From contig JABWDB010000038.1 of the NCBI GenBank assembly GCA_019614645.1, positions 2,046,001-2,110,000 of the forward strand: DNA of 64,000 nucleotides, given 5' to 3'. Both the position numbers and the translations under genes were made by a program. Under the pieces are notes generated by a model that made no database searches, was not told the origin of the DNA, and saw only the letters and a program-made list of their open reading frames with translations. Each line of letters opens with the position of its first letter. The stretch's first letter is position 1. Source of the DNA: Stratiolaelaps scimitus (Eukaryota > Arthropoda > Arachnida > Mesostigmata > Laelapidae). Of this stretch, positions 52,383-64,000 are shown one piece after another.

Positions 52383-53149
52383 TCATTGTATTTTATATTG
52401 TTGTGTGTCCCAATATATGCAATAATTAGTGACGCGCAGTTGGGGACATGGTGTCAGAAGGAAGCCGTCATGGTCCAGAAGGAAGAGGCGATTGCGGTGC
52501 CTCTTCGCACAGCCTAAGGTTTCGAAGGTGAGAGGGGAAAAAGGTGCCTGGAAGGCGGTGTATTTCCGTAGCTTGGCCTGCTTCACGGGATACCGGTGGT
52601 TGACGTAAGAAGGTGCTAAAGAGCTTCGGTGGAAGGGGATGAGGGTGAGGCCCTCGGGGCGGCGCCCGTCCACAAAGTGGAGACCATGCAACTCCCTTGT
52701 GCAAGGGATACTGACAGTGCGGAGGGCCCTCACCTGCGTGTCAGTAAGCATCGTGTAGCGCGGCTAGTGACCGGCGCTGCGCTCGCGCGTTAGGCCGTGC
52801 TGGCCATTTGCCTCTACAGGGTTTCCGCAACGGCCACAGTTGTGAGCCGCAGCTAGAGGAGCCCCGAGGCGCAGCCCCACGCAGAACCGGAGAGAGGACC
52901 ATTGGGGGTACTGCCAAGGGACGAGGAGGGGCAACCGGTGAAGCCACGCGTGCATGAAGGCGGGAGCCGCATGAACCGCGAGCTCAGTCCAAGACGGCTG
53001 GCCGCAGGCTCCACTGGGTTGGGCCGAGCGGGGTCTCGATCGTGTCCTTCTCATTGACCAACGTTATCCTAGCCGTCAAACAGCGGATCATGCTGGAACA
53101 GCCAATGGGTCACACCGAGCCATCCTTATACTTGAGGGCAATAAGGCCA
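52383..53149 (-). pseudogene. GC-rich reverse transcriptase element relic
   Basis: The minus-strand text starts with GLIALKYKDGSV, a stop, then PIGCSSMIRCLTARI, like the reverse transcriptase motif KxxGGVRPIAVGxxLRRL. A large gap follows, then a different frame from 53054 gives FMHAWLHRLPLL, VGLRLGAPLAAAHNCGRCGN and NGQHGLTRERSAGH. After one TAG it reads DGRRPEGLTLIPFHR and FSPLTFETLG. These match the C-terminal region (CRCG..HGL..SAGR and DGKRPDGLTLIPW..FETLG) of a retroelement-type polymerase family I recall from many invertebrates. The catalytic core is deleted. It is clearly more GC-rich than its surroundings. Confidence 0.65.
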
Positions 53150-53160
53150 GTACCATGTAG

Positions 53161-56100
53161 ACCATAACGCGGTATTTCCTCAGTAGGAAAATTTTTTTTT
53201 TCTATTTTCTAATTCGAAAATCTAAGAAAAAACCACAATCTCCTAAGAAACGCCCCTCTTCACGGTCGACCAATTTCCAGTTTAGATTAATAACAACACT
53301 TTAACACGCGAAGAACAGTACCAACAACAGAAATGGACAATTATGGAAACTTATTGTTCTTGTTACACGAACAAAATTCTATTGATCTTATGCACAATTT
53401 GGTTGTGACCTGTCTAATTTTCCAAGAAGATAAATGCCACTTATTTTCACGCTCAACGTTTGGTTTGAACGTGTCTTTCGCCGCGTTCTGTGGAAGGATC
53501 GACCAGTAACAGCATGCTGTTGGCATTCACCACCTTCGTAATTTTATACCCCTCTCGATTTGCATCTCGCTGCTGATGATTACTTCACGAATGGATACAA
53601 AGGAGAAGGAAAAGGCAAAAGACGGAGGAGGCTGATGCTTCCGTTCGAAGCAACAAATCGGAAGCATCGGTATAAAATACGCATATTCAACGCCACATCG
53701 AAGAAAAAGAACACATCGCAAGGCGTAAGGAAGCACAACGCCACTGAGCGACATTCGACGGTAGATATAGTGGCGGCGGCGGTGGCGGCCCCGTGGAGAG
53801 AAGTTACCAGATCGACCGACCGAAGCCGAATATTAAAGCTATTTTCGCACCTGTGGACCACCGTTAGGCAATGCAGTGATGCTTTGACACTGATGCGAAA
53901 CTCCACAATTTGTTGAAGGTGCACATCCGCATACAGTCGAATCGATAGAGAAGAAAACAACGATTTCTATTGACCTACAACCCACAGTTCAATCAGCTAT
54001 CAATCTATCTATTCGATTTTCTCCTCTTTAAGATTGTGGTATTGCGTATCGTATCACATAATTACACTCATATTGTGAATATAAACTCGATTTCATTATG
54101 CGATATTGTAGAACAACGAAGTCACAACAGAAAAAAAAATGGACATCAACACAACGTACTTCCTCCAGACAATATCGCAACGATATGAAAATAATGTCAC
54201 CGGTAACAACAATCGTGTCATTAAATTGACATAAAAGTCGCCGCTTCATCGTCACTTTCAATTAATGAATGAATATCAGAAGAATGACTAAAAGAAGAAG
54301 AAGAAGAAGAAGCACTAAAACTGTTACTGAAATTGGTTCTCTTTTCGTGATGAGATAACAATTTAGGTAAGTAGATGACAGTGAAGATTGATACACACAG
54401 ATAGATAAGGTGCACCACTGAACAATTCACTTCAGGCTCATGTTGACTTCGGTGGTACCTATAGAACTCGTCCAAAATTTTCAAATTAATCCCTTGATTA
54501 AATAGATGAAGAAATTAAGTGAGAGACTCAATCTTGCCAATGTCGACACGGCTGCTCATTGTGTAAAAAGTCGGTGGGACGTTTGTGGTGGCCATATAAA
54601 AAATGTGTGTCTGAAAATAATGAATTATAATTAAAAAATACTAAAACAGCACAGGTGTAGTCTACGCTTCTAACCCACTCAATATTCACTCATGGTGCAG
54701 AACGCATTGAATGAACGCAATACATTGCCGACATTCGTGGAAGAACCTGGACTCGACTGGACGAATACGGTTTTACCATTCAAAGAAATAAAGAAAGGTC
54801 ACCGAGGGAGGTCGTTATTCGACTGAGCGTTTTATAGCAGCATCTAACTGTTGAGTTCAACACCTCTGTGGAGGAAACGGGCTGCAACTCACATTCATCT
54901 CTGCCGCATTGCAATTCATAGAAACGACCCTTTAGAATGATGACATCACAGCGTCTATGGGAAACTAATGGCCACGCCCAACAATGCTTTCCACGGTTTC
55001 CGATTTTGTTACAAAATAGGTCTGGCCGCTGAAACCTAACTGCGCATACCGCAAGCCGCGTTCGTACGTAATTAATTGTGAACATCAATAGCGTTCAAAG
55101 TAATTAGCGATTAATTCATAAGCTCGCGCGCATTATGCGTACTTTTAAAACGTTCAATTTTCAATTTGCAGAGTATCTGCTTTTTAATAGAAAAAAAAAC
55201 GCATAAAAAGAAAACGAATCCGATTTCCCGTTTCAAACGTCAGGTGTACGCGACCTAAGATGGAAAGTTTACATATTTCAGCCCCACACATATAAATTAA
55301 TTTTCTATCTAAAAATTACAACTTTACCCGTATCAACTAGTCGTCTTGATGAGTGAGAATGAACGCAGATGAATATATTATAGCAAACATTTCATCCAAT
55401 AGAAAGGCGAAGAACAATAACAGAGTACCACTGTTGAATTTCGCTCACTAAATTGAATGTCATCGCCCCCTCCCAATCTACATCGCATTAAGCGTCATTA
55501 CTTACACCCACTTTCTTGTTAGCGCGACATTGTTGAGCGGGTGGCGCCAGCCATGTTTGAAAAAGCAGCGCGACATACACGTCTATGTAATAATACTATT
55601 TTAGCGAATATTTATCGACGTCCTGCAGCAGTGGGACTCTACAATATGGTCAACACTGAGCAAACACTGACTGTGCTATTTCACTGACGTTGACGGGGAT
55701 CAATTCGACATTAAATTCGAGAGGGCCATCGTCGATTACAAAAAAAGATGACGGACAGAAAACGAACGAAACTATATATTTATGTGTGTGTGTGTGAAAA
55801 GTGGTAATTACTTGTGCTAATATAATGGTAGATAGCATCTACCATAATAGACATCAAGCAGACTAGAACATTCAATTTGAACTCATTATTAATCGTCGTT
55901 TGCCTCATGGCTTCACTGTAGTTACAACCATAGAAGGAGTTGATGAGAGTTCGTCTGGGATCGGCGATGACTCCTTCGCGCCCCCTTCAGTCATTAGCCA
56001 TGAACGATGTCTTGATCGAGTGCCTTCACTAGCAGTAACAACAACAACAACAGAGGCGACGACGGCAGCGGCAGTACCAGCAAACGATGAAGTCAGAAGA

Positions 56101-58689
56101 GCTGAGCCACTCCCTTCCGGCCCGCCCGATATAATCATCATCACTATGGTGATGATGACGATTGGTGGTGTTCGATTCGCTTGTCTGCTTTGCGTTCAGG
56201 CAGGCAGGTAGGTGGGTGGGTAGGTAGGTAGGTAGGAGGGAGGTAGGCTGTCCCTCTCAGCGTTGTGGCATTACCCGTCACCAAATATCAACAACCGCAA
56301 ACAACACCTCCTCCACTGCTGTTGTGTCTTTCTTTATTTTCCTCCTTCCTTCCTTCCTTCCTTCCTTCGATCGTTTCATTCATTCTTTATACAGCAACGA
56401 GTTCGAACAACGTCTGGTGGGGTAATCCAAACAGAGCGGATCCGACCCGACCCGACCAAACTGCCAACGCTGCCCCACACTTTTGATGACGTTCAAAACG
56501 TAGGTGAGGTCCGCCCTCTGAACAAACGTGAAATTACGTGAAGCGGATTATTATTATTATTATTAGGATTATCACATAGTCGTCGTTGTCGTTATACATG
56601 TCTGCCTTTACATCAACGATGCGTTTAAAAGAACACTAAACGCGGAGCACAAAGGTTATCAACACTGATGCGTCCGCTGTGCGATGCTGAGGGTTTAACT
56701 GGTAGCACATTTTTGGAAAAGTCACATCAAGTGGTGTTCGCATTGAAAAGTATTCTAAACGATTACGAAGGCTGATTGACTGGGTATCGTTCAGTTAGAC
56801 TTTTGACTAAATGCAGCATCTCTCTCTCTCTCTCTCTTTCACGGCATTCCCATGTAGACGCTTGAAAATCAGCAATTGCTAAGAGGAATGTATAAAAACG
56901 AAACTGCAACTAATCTTTAAAACTTTGTGAACGGAAACGTTCGTATTCTTTTCGGCAGATCGAACATGGGTCTCTCGAAAATGATTAGAGCCTTTGACCA
57001 TATAATAGTACGTAGAAAATCAGAAAGGATCTTCCCGTAGCGGTGAATATAAACAGTTCATAGAGGTCCATTCATACTCCGGCGGCGTTGCTATACGACG
57101 CTACATGTGACACTGAAATAGGCTTGTCGCCTTGTCGGGAAGGCGGCATCCACTTTAAAAGCGAGAAGATCGACTTGGCCAAAGTATCCCACGCGACAAC
57201 GAATCAAACGCCCTACACAGGGGCATCGAACGACCAACTCACGGAATCGCAACATGACCAAAGTACGTCAAGCCTCCAGGGAGACATCTTGTAGAACGGC
57301 CAGCTTGGTCTGTACAAGCAAAGATTGGCATATTTTTTAATTCCATGCACCGAACTGATTTGGACCTTGAAATCGGCATACGGCTTTAGGTCCTTCTCAT
57401 TTCGACCTTTCGTATGATGTCGATAGAATACGGGATAGAATTTCATCAAATTAACAAAAGTGTATCCCATCGTCAGCAATCAACGATCAAGTTAGATAGG
57501 AACTCAGGACTCAACACAAGTGGCTGATTTACCCAGCTTATCCGGACTTGAATTAACCATAATTCTTTCGAATCGAGATCTTCACTTATGAGCGAGGCAG
57601 TGCTCAATTCGAATCGATTATACAAGCATCATTGTATTAACACTGCAGAGAGCCGTCATGGGAGGCAACGTAATTTACCACCAACTTATCTTGCCCGAAT
57701 AACTAACTCAGTTGGCCCTAGCCATTATGTTAAGAACTATCTCCCAACCCAACCCAATACTGAATTATTGATACATAAAATTGGATAATTGAATAGAACA
57801 ATTGCAGATATAATGTTGCGGGTATTACAGTCTAAAACAAAATTTCGTCTCGGAGCCAGTTTCACGTGGTAATAATGCCACATCTTGACCATGGTCTACA
57901 TATCAAGGATAATGATTCATTATCGTTCTATTGTACATAATCTTAGCAGTGTATGTATTAGTCACTTCTATTGCTGAACACAACCAGTTTATATATATAT
58001 ATATAAACCTGTATGATTCGATCACCTGTTTCAATGAGTTGCCGTAAGCTACTGAGCCGTTGCAACGTCGAAGAAGTATAAGTAAATCCAATTAAACTGC
58101 TGCGTAATCTAGAACTAAGAAATTTAATCATGTGCACGCTATTGTGATGCCTTATTGGGTTAGGGGGCTGAAGTGGTAAAGGCATACTTTGTCGTTTGGT
58201 TCATTAGATTTTTTTCATACTACATCAGACCATTAGAGCAAACTCCCAACTATTATATACTCTTAAGTAACTTCACTAAATAATGCCGAGTATATGAGAG
58301 AGAAATTTCAAAATGAACAAGCGACAAGCTTTGGTAGCTAACATCACCCAGAAAACGTTGTTCAATGTACGCGGCAACGCATGTATTATATTTGCCCAAT
58401 GAGGAGAACACATCGTGAAACATTGGCCCGATACTTGGCGTCTAACGCTTACGCGGTTATTACGCACTAAAACGCTATGTTCAATGCCTGCTCCATCAAT
58501 CAATCAAAGTTATTAGAAGTTATTGTTCATTTTAAAACGCTTTGGCTGGTGGTGGTTATACGTGTTAGGCAACTTGGAGAGAAACTCTTTCGTGAACAGA
58601 CAGAAAAGTTACGAAAGCAAACAATAGATGTATATCGGCGTATGTGCTGGATTAATGATTCGTTTAACAGTCAGTATAAGTTAAACGAT
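53161..58689. other. Stretch without a recognised gene
   Basis: A 5.5-kb region with simple repeats: GAA-type near 54293-54315, (GGTA)n near 56201-56240, (TTCC)n near 56343-56368, (TTA)n near 56549 and (CT)n at 56819-56838. The longest open frames (near 53560-53960 and 55900-56211) are low-complexity and overlap on both strands, and I cannot support any as a gene. Confidence 0.45.
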
Positions 58690-58765
58690 TTAAATTTTAA
58701 ACCGATCGACTAACAGCTTCGTGTGGAGTGCTACCTGCGTTCTCAGCACGAGCCAAGTAACTGAC

Positions 58766-59070
58766 CTGAGAAGAGGAAAACGCTTAACAGCTGGACTTGG
58801 TGGTTGATACCAATAGAAGACGGCATTTGCTAGAACCGTGCCTCGTTCGCCGCGCACAGCCGGTCGAAGACAGCGAGGTAAACTCAGTTGGAGCCATTTC
58901 CTTAGACGGCGTTTGAGTTCGCGCCGACGTCTCGATGGACTCCGAAGCCTTTCGAATGTTTTGAGAATGTCAAGAGGCGAGGTATCGAGTGTGCTCCGGG
59001 CCGAGTTTGGGTTTGGTCTACCGGATGAGGATGCGGACGAACAGCCGGAAATAGTCGCCGATACCCCCAT
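58766..59070 (-). CDS. Candidate first coding exon, possibly the FAK N-terminus
   Basis: ATG at 59070 is the first ATG in a frame closed upstream by TAG at 59266-59268. The context has G at -3 and G at +4. The frame runs 305 nt to CTTCTCAG|GTCAGT, a reasonable donor, leaving phase 2, exactly what the first assembled FAK exon (acceptor at 19005) requires. The encoded ~101 residues are Ser-rich, then basic (RSPSRRRRELKRRLRKWLQ), ending VKRFPLL. The region is more GC-rich than its surroundings. I see no domain to prove it belongs to FAK, and phase agreement alone has a one in three chance. It could belong to another minus-strand gene. Confidence 0.42.
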
Positions 59071-59270
59071 ACCGGAATCGACTCTAGTAGGCCAAGAGGC
59101 AGTCCGGTCATGTATTGTTTTTCGCGCATCGTGAGCGGGCGTTTTTTTCGGATCGGACTCCTCGCGGAGGCAATCCTGCGGTGCGCGGTAGTCCGCGTGC
59201 ACGTCGTATGGAGCTATCGTATTAACTTGATGGTGGCGCGGAGCTGCCTTGCGGCTCTCTGCGCACTAAT

Positions 59271-62200
59271 GTCAGCAGTATGATTTGATCAAACACCTAT
59301 TCGTTTGTTATAACTGCTGACGTGTATAGCAGTGGCAAAAGGGGCCCTAAGCACCCCTAATGTTGGTCACAAAGTCATCACGGATCACCACTATCTCGTT
59401 AACTTAATTAAACACAGATACGCACACATCTAATCCAGAACTTAATCCAAAGGCTATTGGTTCCGATGGCATCCGTTCCAAGCGTTTAATAATCGTAGCA
59501 ACTACACACTGTGGAGTTTATTATCCTTTTTAAGAACACATCACTCATTCGTGCCATCCTATGCTGATCGTACGTCGTATTCAGCAGAGTCACTGTTGTG
59601 TCCAACTGGAATCCTTCCGTTAACTTTAAGTCGTCTCATGCCGTAAAGAGTATTGTTTGCAAAGCCACAGCTACTTTAAAGATACACGAATAAAACCAGT
59701 GCATTTCTTCGGGCACCAGCCATCTAGCGGCAGGACGACGGTGACGACGGTTCGATGGTGGTGCTTTTTCTTTCGTAGCGACAGTGGTGGACGACTGCCA
59801 CCACCACCACTAGACCAGCTGGCGCGGCTTGATCCGCCCGTTGGGAAAGAGCAGGCGACCCTCCCCTAAATCGTCCCTGGTGAACTGAATGACGCGACGA
59901 AGACGCCAACAAACAACGGCAGCAAAAGCCGGACGGAGCAGGCAGTTCTTTTTCTTCATCTCCTTTACGCTATTTCATAGGACCGGCGGGGGGGGGGAGG
60001 GGACATCCCAGGTTAGGTTTACTATCCTTGGCTAGCGTGGCAGATGAACGTCGGATGTTATTACTGATTCTCACAGCCTTACTACGCATTGTGCCCCTTA
60101 CACACAGTGTACAGAGACACACACAGACACCCATCCACATGTTATCCACAATAGTGATAACAGCTCAATTAAAACTAACGAAGTTGTCGTCCAAGTTAGA
60201 TCAACATTCATCTTAGATTCGACTGTAACCACAAAGTCCGGCTCGTCCTCTGTCGATGTCTACCATTCCGTCATTTGCAATCACTTTTTTCTCACATCCT
60301 GCGTCAATCTCCCACTCTCTCTCATCTCTCAAAAGGCTCCGTTAAAAAAACACTTCATTCACGTTCAGCGTGATCGCTAGCATCTTCGGATTAGCGGACG
60401 ATTAGTAGTTGTATTGATTATGATTAAAATTCACTGTGTAACGTGAGCTATTGTTTCGAAGTAGAGCTTCGCAAGTGCATGTATCCCATACGTGTTACCT
60501 ATCCTGTTACACTGTGACACAAATGCATTTCTCCCATTAGAATATTAAAGTAATCCCATTTTATCTTCTCGCAGTTGTCTCCTTCTTCCTGTTCCAAGTA
60601 ACCTCAGCGCAACCTGTCGCACACCAACATATTGTTACACCGATCCACAGCCATTCCTATTCTGTACAAATGAAGTGACTCCCAAGCTTTGCCCAGACAC
60701 CCGATACGCCGCCGCTGGTTTGACTGCTGCCGAGTCGCGTCAGGGTATTATAACGTCTAAGCCTGCATAAGGTGAAGATCGATGCAGACAGAGGCACAGC
60801 TCATAATGCTATCCTTATTGTATACTGTAGAGTGAATGGTGCGACGATGTGCTAAGTTGCAGAATGAATACAAAATTTAACTAAAGGTGGCTCCGAAAAC
60901 AGAAATCAATAGTTAGTCAATACCAATGATATCATTCTCAAGAAAGGCAGTAAAAGATAACATTCCAAATGCATTCAGATAATACGATGATATGAATTAG
61001 AAGTAGACAAATAATAACAATATTACTGTGCTTGATTACTTGTATGATTCCGGATACGATTGGTAATTATTAGTTGTCACATACTGAGCAGGCTGAAGCA
61101 GGCTACATAACAGTTCTGATTGACAACGTGTCAAGGCTGAATGCCAATGACAGCACACCAAACAAGTATATTATAATTTGATAAATTACATTCAATACGC
61201 ATCGTTATAATGGTTCGTAATAATAATGGTTCTTATTTATAAATGAGATTTATTCAAACATACAGTTAAGAATTAGTTCTAGGGATTATGGGGGGGAATG
61301 GGCTTTTAAGGTATTCCATTTTACCACTCCAAAAATGGAATACCTTAAAAGGCTCACTTTTAAGTTTTATGGGTAATTATTTCTTTCTCCTCGAGGCCGT
61401 TTACGTCTTTTAACTGCTCCGTTCAATAGATACACCCGCTCAGAGTTGACAGGATGGTACTACCTATTATGTGGTGAGAAACCATCGATATCGAAATAAG
61501 GATATTAATATTATTAATATTTATTAATATTTCCAGTGCAGACAGTTTGCCTCCTGTACACCTCACTGTAATCCTACATTTTCAATAGGGCAGTCAGTGA
61601 AGGGAAAATTCTCTTATGGCCCACGTCTGTTTGTGTAAGGTTAGATGACTGGAGCGAACCGTCAGTTGGGCATTCGGAGAGGGCTCGTGCCGTGTTTGAC
61701 TTCGAACGAGGTGTCTGCATTTATACGGGTATTGGCCGGGCGTCACCGACAACCAAATGTCGGTTGTTGAGTGAAGAATCCGTTAGAGCCGTTTGCTGAG
61801 CACACCAACGGCGCAGGAGAAATTGTGACTCATCATGCAACGTCTGAATGACTGCCTACCGTTTCTCAAAGTAAAAATACCCGCCAAACATCACCATGTA
61901 GGGGTGGGAGAACGAACACAAAAAAGGAGGATAGCACAACTCCAGCAGATTACAAAACAGACACAGAAGAAATAGTTGCACAGGCAGTATGGTCTGGTCA
62001 ACTTAGATCAGACTATATAAAGCCTAGTGAGGGCTAGTCACCAAAGCAGCTCTGTGCTGTTCTTGTTAATAGATTATGTTGAACTGAAATACGCAGAAAA
62101 ATATACACGAGAGTGTAAAGGATTGTTAGACTGGGTTGGGAATGTTCGTCCAAACACGGGACGACACCGCAAAGTAAAATGTAGAAATAAAATCAAAATA

Positions 62201-62999
62201 TACACAAAATAAAATGTTGGGATCTAAGATGGAGAGTAGTCAATAGATACTAAAATAATTAAATATAACTAAAGTGAAAACAAATTTAACATTAGGGGAT
62301 ACAGAGTGAATACCGATTTAATTCACCTTTCTAGGCATAGCAAGCAGTTTTAGTTAATACTTTGAACAGCACACTGTCAATTGTCTAGCATAAGTAAGTC
62401 ACAGACTCGGTGGAGTTTATAATCGTATAATATATAATCCGGTGTATGATACCACCTCTCTTACTGGCGTGACAAAATTGCAACGCCTCGTGAATTACGA
62501 TGTTAGACAAAAAATATCCACAATATACGTTGTATCAATGATATTGCTTACGCTATATCACCTAGATCCCCTTAGAAACAATGCCGAACGTATATAATAA
62601 TAATGCATGGTGTGCGTCCACCTTAAAAAGATTTATCAGCGTATTTCCGCACACCTCTATTTGGTGTCTTTGCTAGTGAGATCATCAATGTAATCTTCTT
62701 GATTAGTATACTACTTATAGCTCTTGAGGGAATTACTTATCAAAGTAGAAGGAAATAAAGCAAAATAAGTAACATAAGAAGAATTATCTCACTTTTATGA
62801 TATCACAAGCTTAAGGTGGTTGACAGTTTGCTTTCGTTCGTTGGCGACTGTTTATTTAAACACACATCGTTGCGTCGAGAAGTGCGTTGGTGGGGATGAA
62901 AAATACTGCCATGAAAAAAGAAAAATTCCCGTCTGTGGCAGCAAATGCTGATATGAGACTAACGATTTCTGCTTTCTGAGTTTCTGCAGATAAACCGTA
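59271..62999. other. Stretch without a recognised gene
   Basis: The first kilobase is relatively GC-rich, with a (CCA)n run near 59800 and a G-run at 59989-59999. It could include a promoter or 5' UTR if the candidate exon at 58766-59070 is real. The rest is AT-rich and contains the hairpin at 61303-61351. No exon is supported. Confidence 0.4.
61303..61351. repeat. Perfect 20-bp hairpin with 9-nt loop
   Basis: CTTTTAAGGTATTCCATTTT at 61303-61322 is followed after nine bases by its exact reverse complement at 61332-61351. It stands alone in otherwise ordinary sequence. It may be the tip of a small MITE or a structured RNA element. Confidence 0.75.
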
Positions 63000-63084
63000 A
63001 AAGCATCGGAATCGATAGACATCGCACTTACCGATATCAGATCTTAAAATAAAAATATACAATGTCGTCACTGGAAATGGAATG

Positions 63085-64000
<916 letters not shown>

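Noticed and set aside
53560..53960. Overlapping frames of about 120 codons on both strands
   Set aside because: No similarity to any family I know and no splice signals that fit; probably chance in a moderately GC-rich patch.
54780..55088. Minus-strand 102-codon Cys-containing frame
   Set aside because: Not recognisable, begins and ends without splice or promoter context, and I could not support it as coding.
55900..56211. Plus-strand 103-codon frame, also open on the minus strand
   Set aside because: Low-complexity Thr/Ala text from ACA/GCA repeats, no recognisable motif, and both strands are open, which is typical of repetitive DNA.

Overview
The window is invertebrate nuclear DNA, most likely from an arthropod. 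It is AT-rich, with spliced genes, short introns, many (TA)n tracts and decayed Tc1/mariner and non-LTR elements. I cannot name the species. An acarine is possible, but nothing in the sequence settles it.

The main gene is focal adhesion kinase (FAK) on the minus strand. I assembled 18 exons between 5452 and 19005 by reading splice sites and checking that the reading-frame phase carries through every junction. They encode, in order, the FERM domain, the autophosphorylation-site linker, the tyrosine kinase domain, proline-rich segments, the FAT domain, and a Ser/Gln-rich tail beyond FAT. Notable points are a 22-nt microexon just before the autophosphorylation exon, a 20-residue insertion between the catalytic Lys and the alpha-C Glu, a Glu replacing the first activation-loop Tyr, and two alternative C-termini. 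The missing N-terminus may be an exon at 58766-59070, which fits in phase. If so, FAK spans about 53.6 kb and intron 1 is nearly 40 kb.

On the plus strand, 3-1238 is the last coding part of an unrecognised, disordered Pro/Ser/Gln-rich protein. It converges on FAK across about 4.1 kb of apparently gene-free DNA.

From 19 kb to 58.7 kb there is no recognisable host gene apart from one weak small-secreted-peptide candidate at 51788. This stretch is a transposon graveyard. It holds a mariner relic (19.3-19.9 kb), a Tc1-like element with 231-bp inverted repeats (31356-32931), a non-LTR reverse transcriptase relic (33.2-34.4 kb), a solo Tc1 end (35.8-36.0 kb), a second Tc1 copy inserted at the exact centre of a hairpin MITE (36156-37767), tRNA-like SINE candidates, a mariner with clear ends (45090-46201), and a GC-rich reverse transcriptase relic (52.4-53.15 kb). 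Large foldbacks also occur inside FAK introns, the largest near 6.6-7.3 kb. The last 5 kb holds simple repeats, one perfect hairpin and no confident gene.
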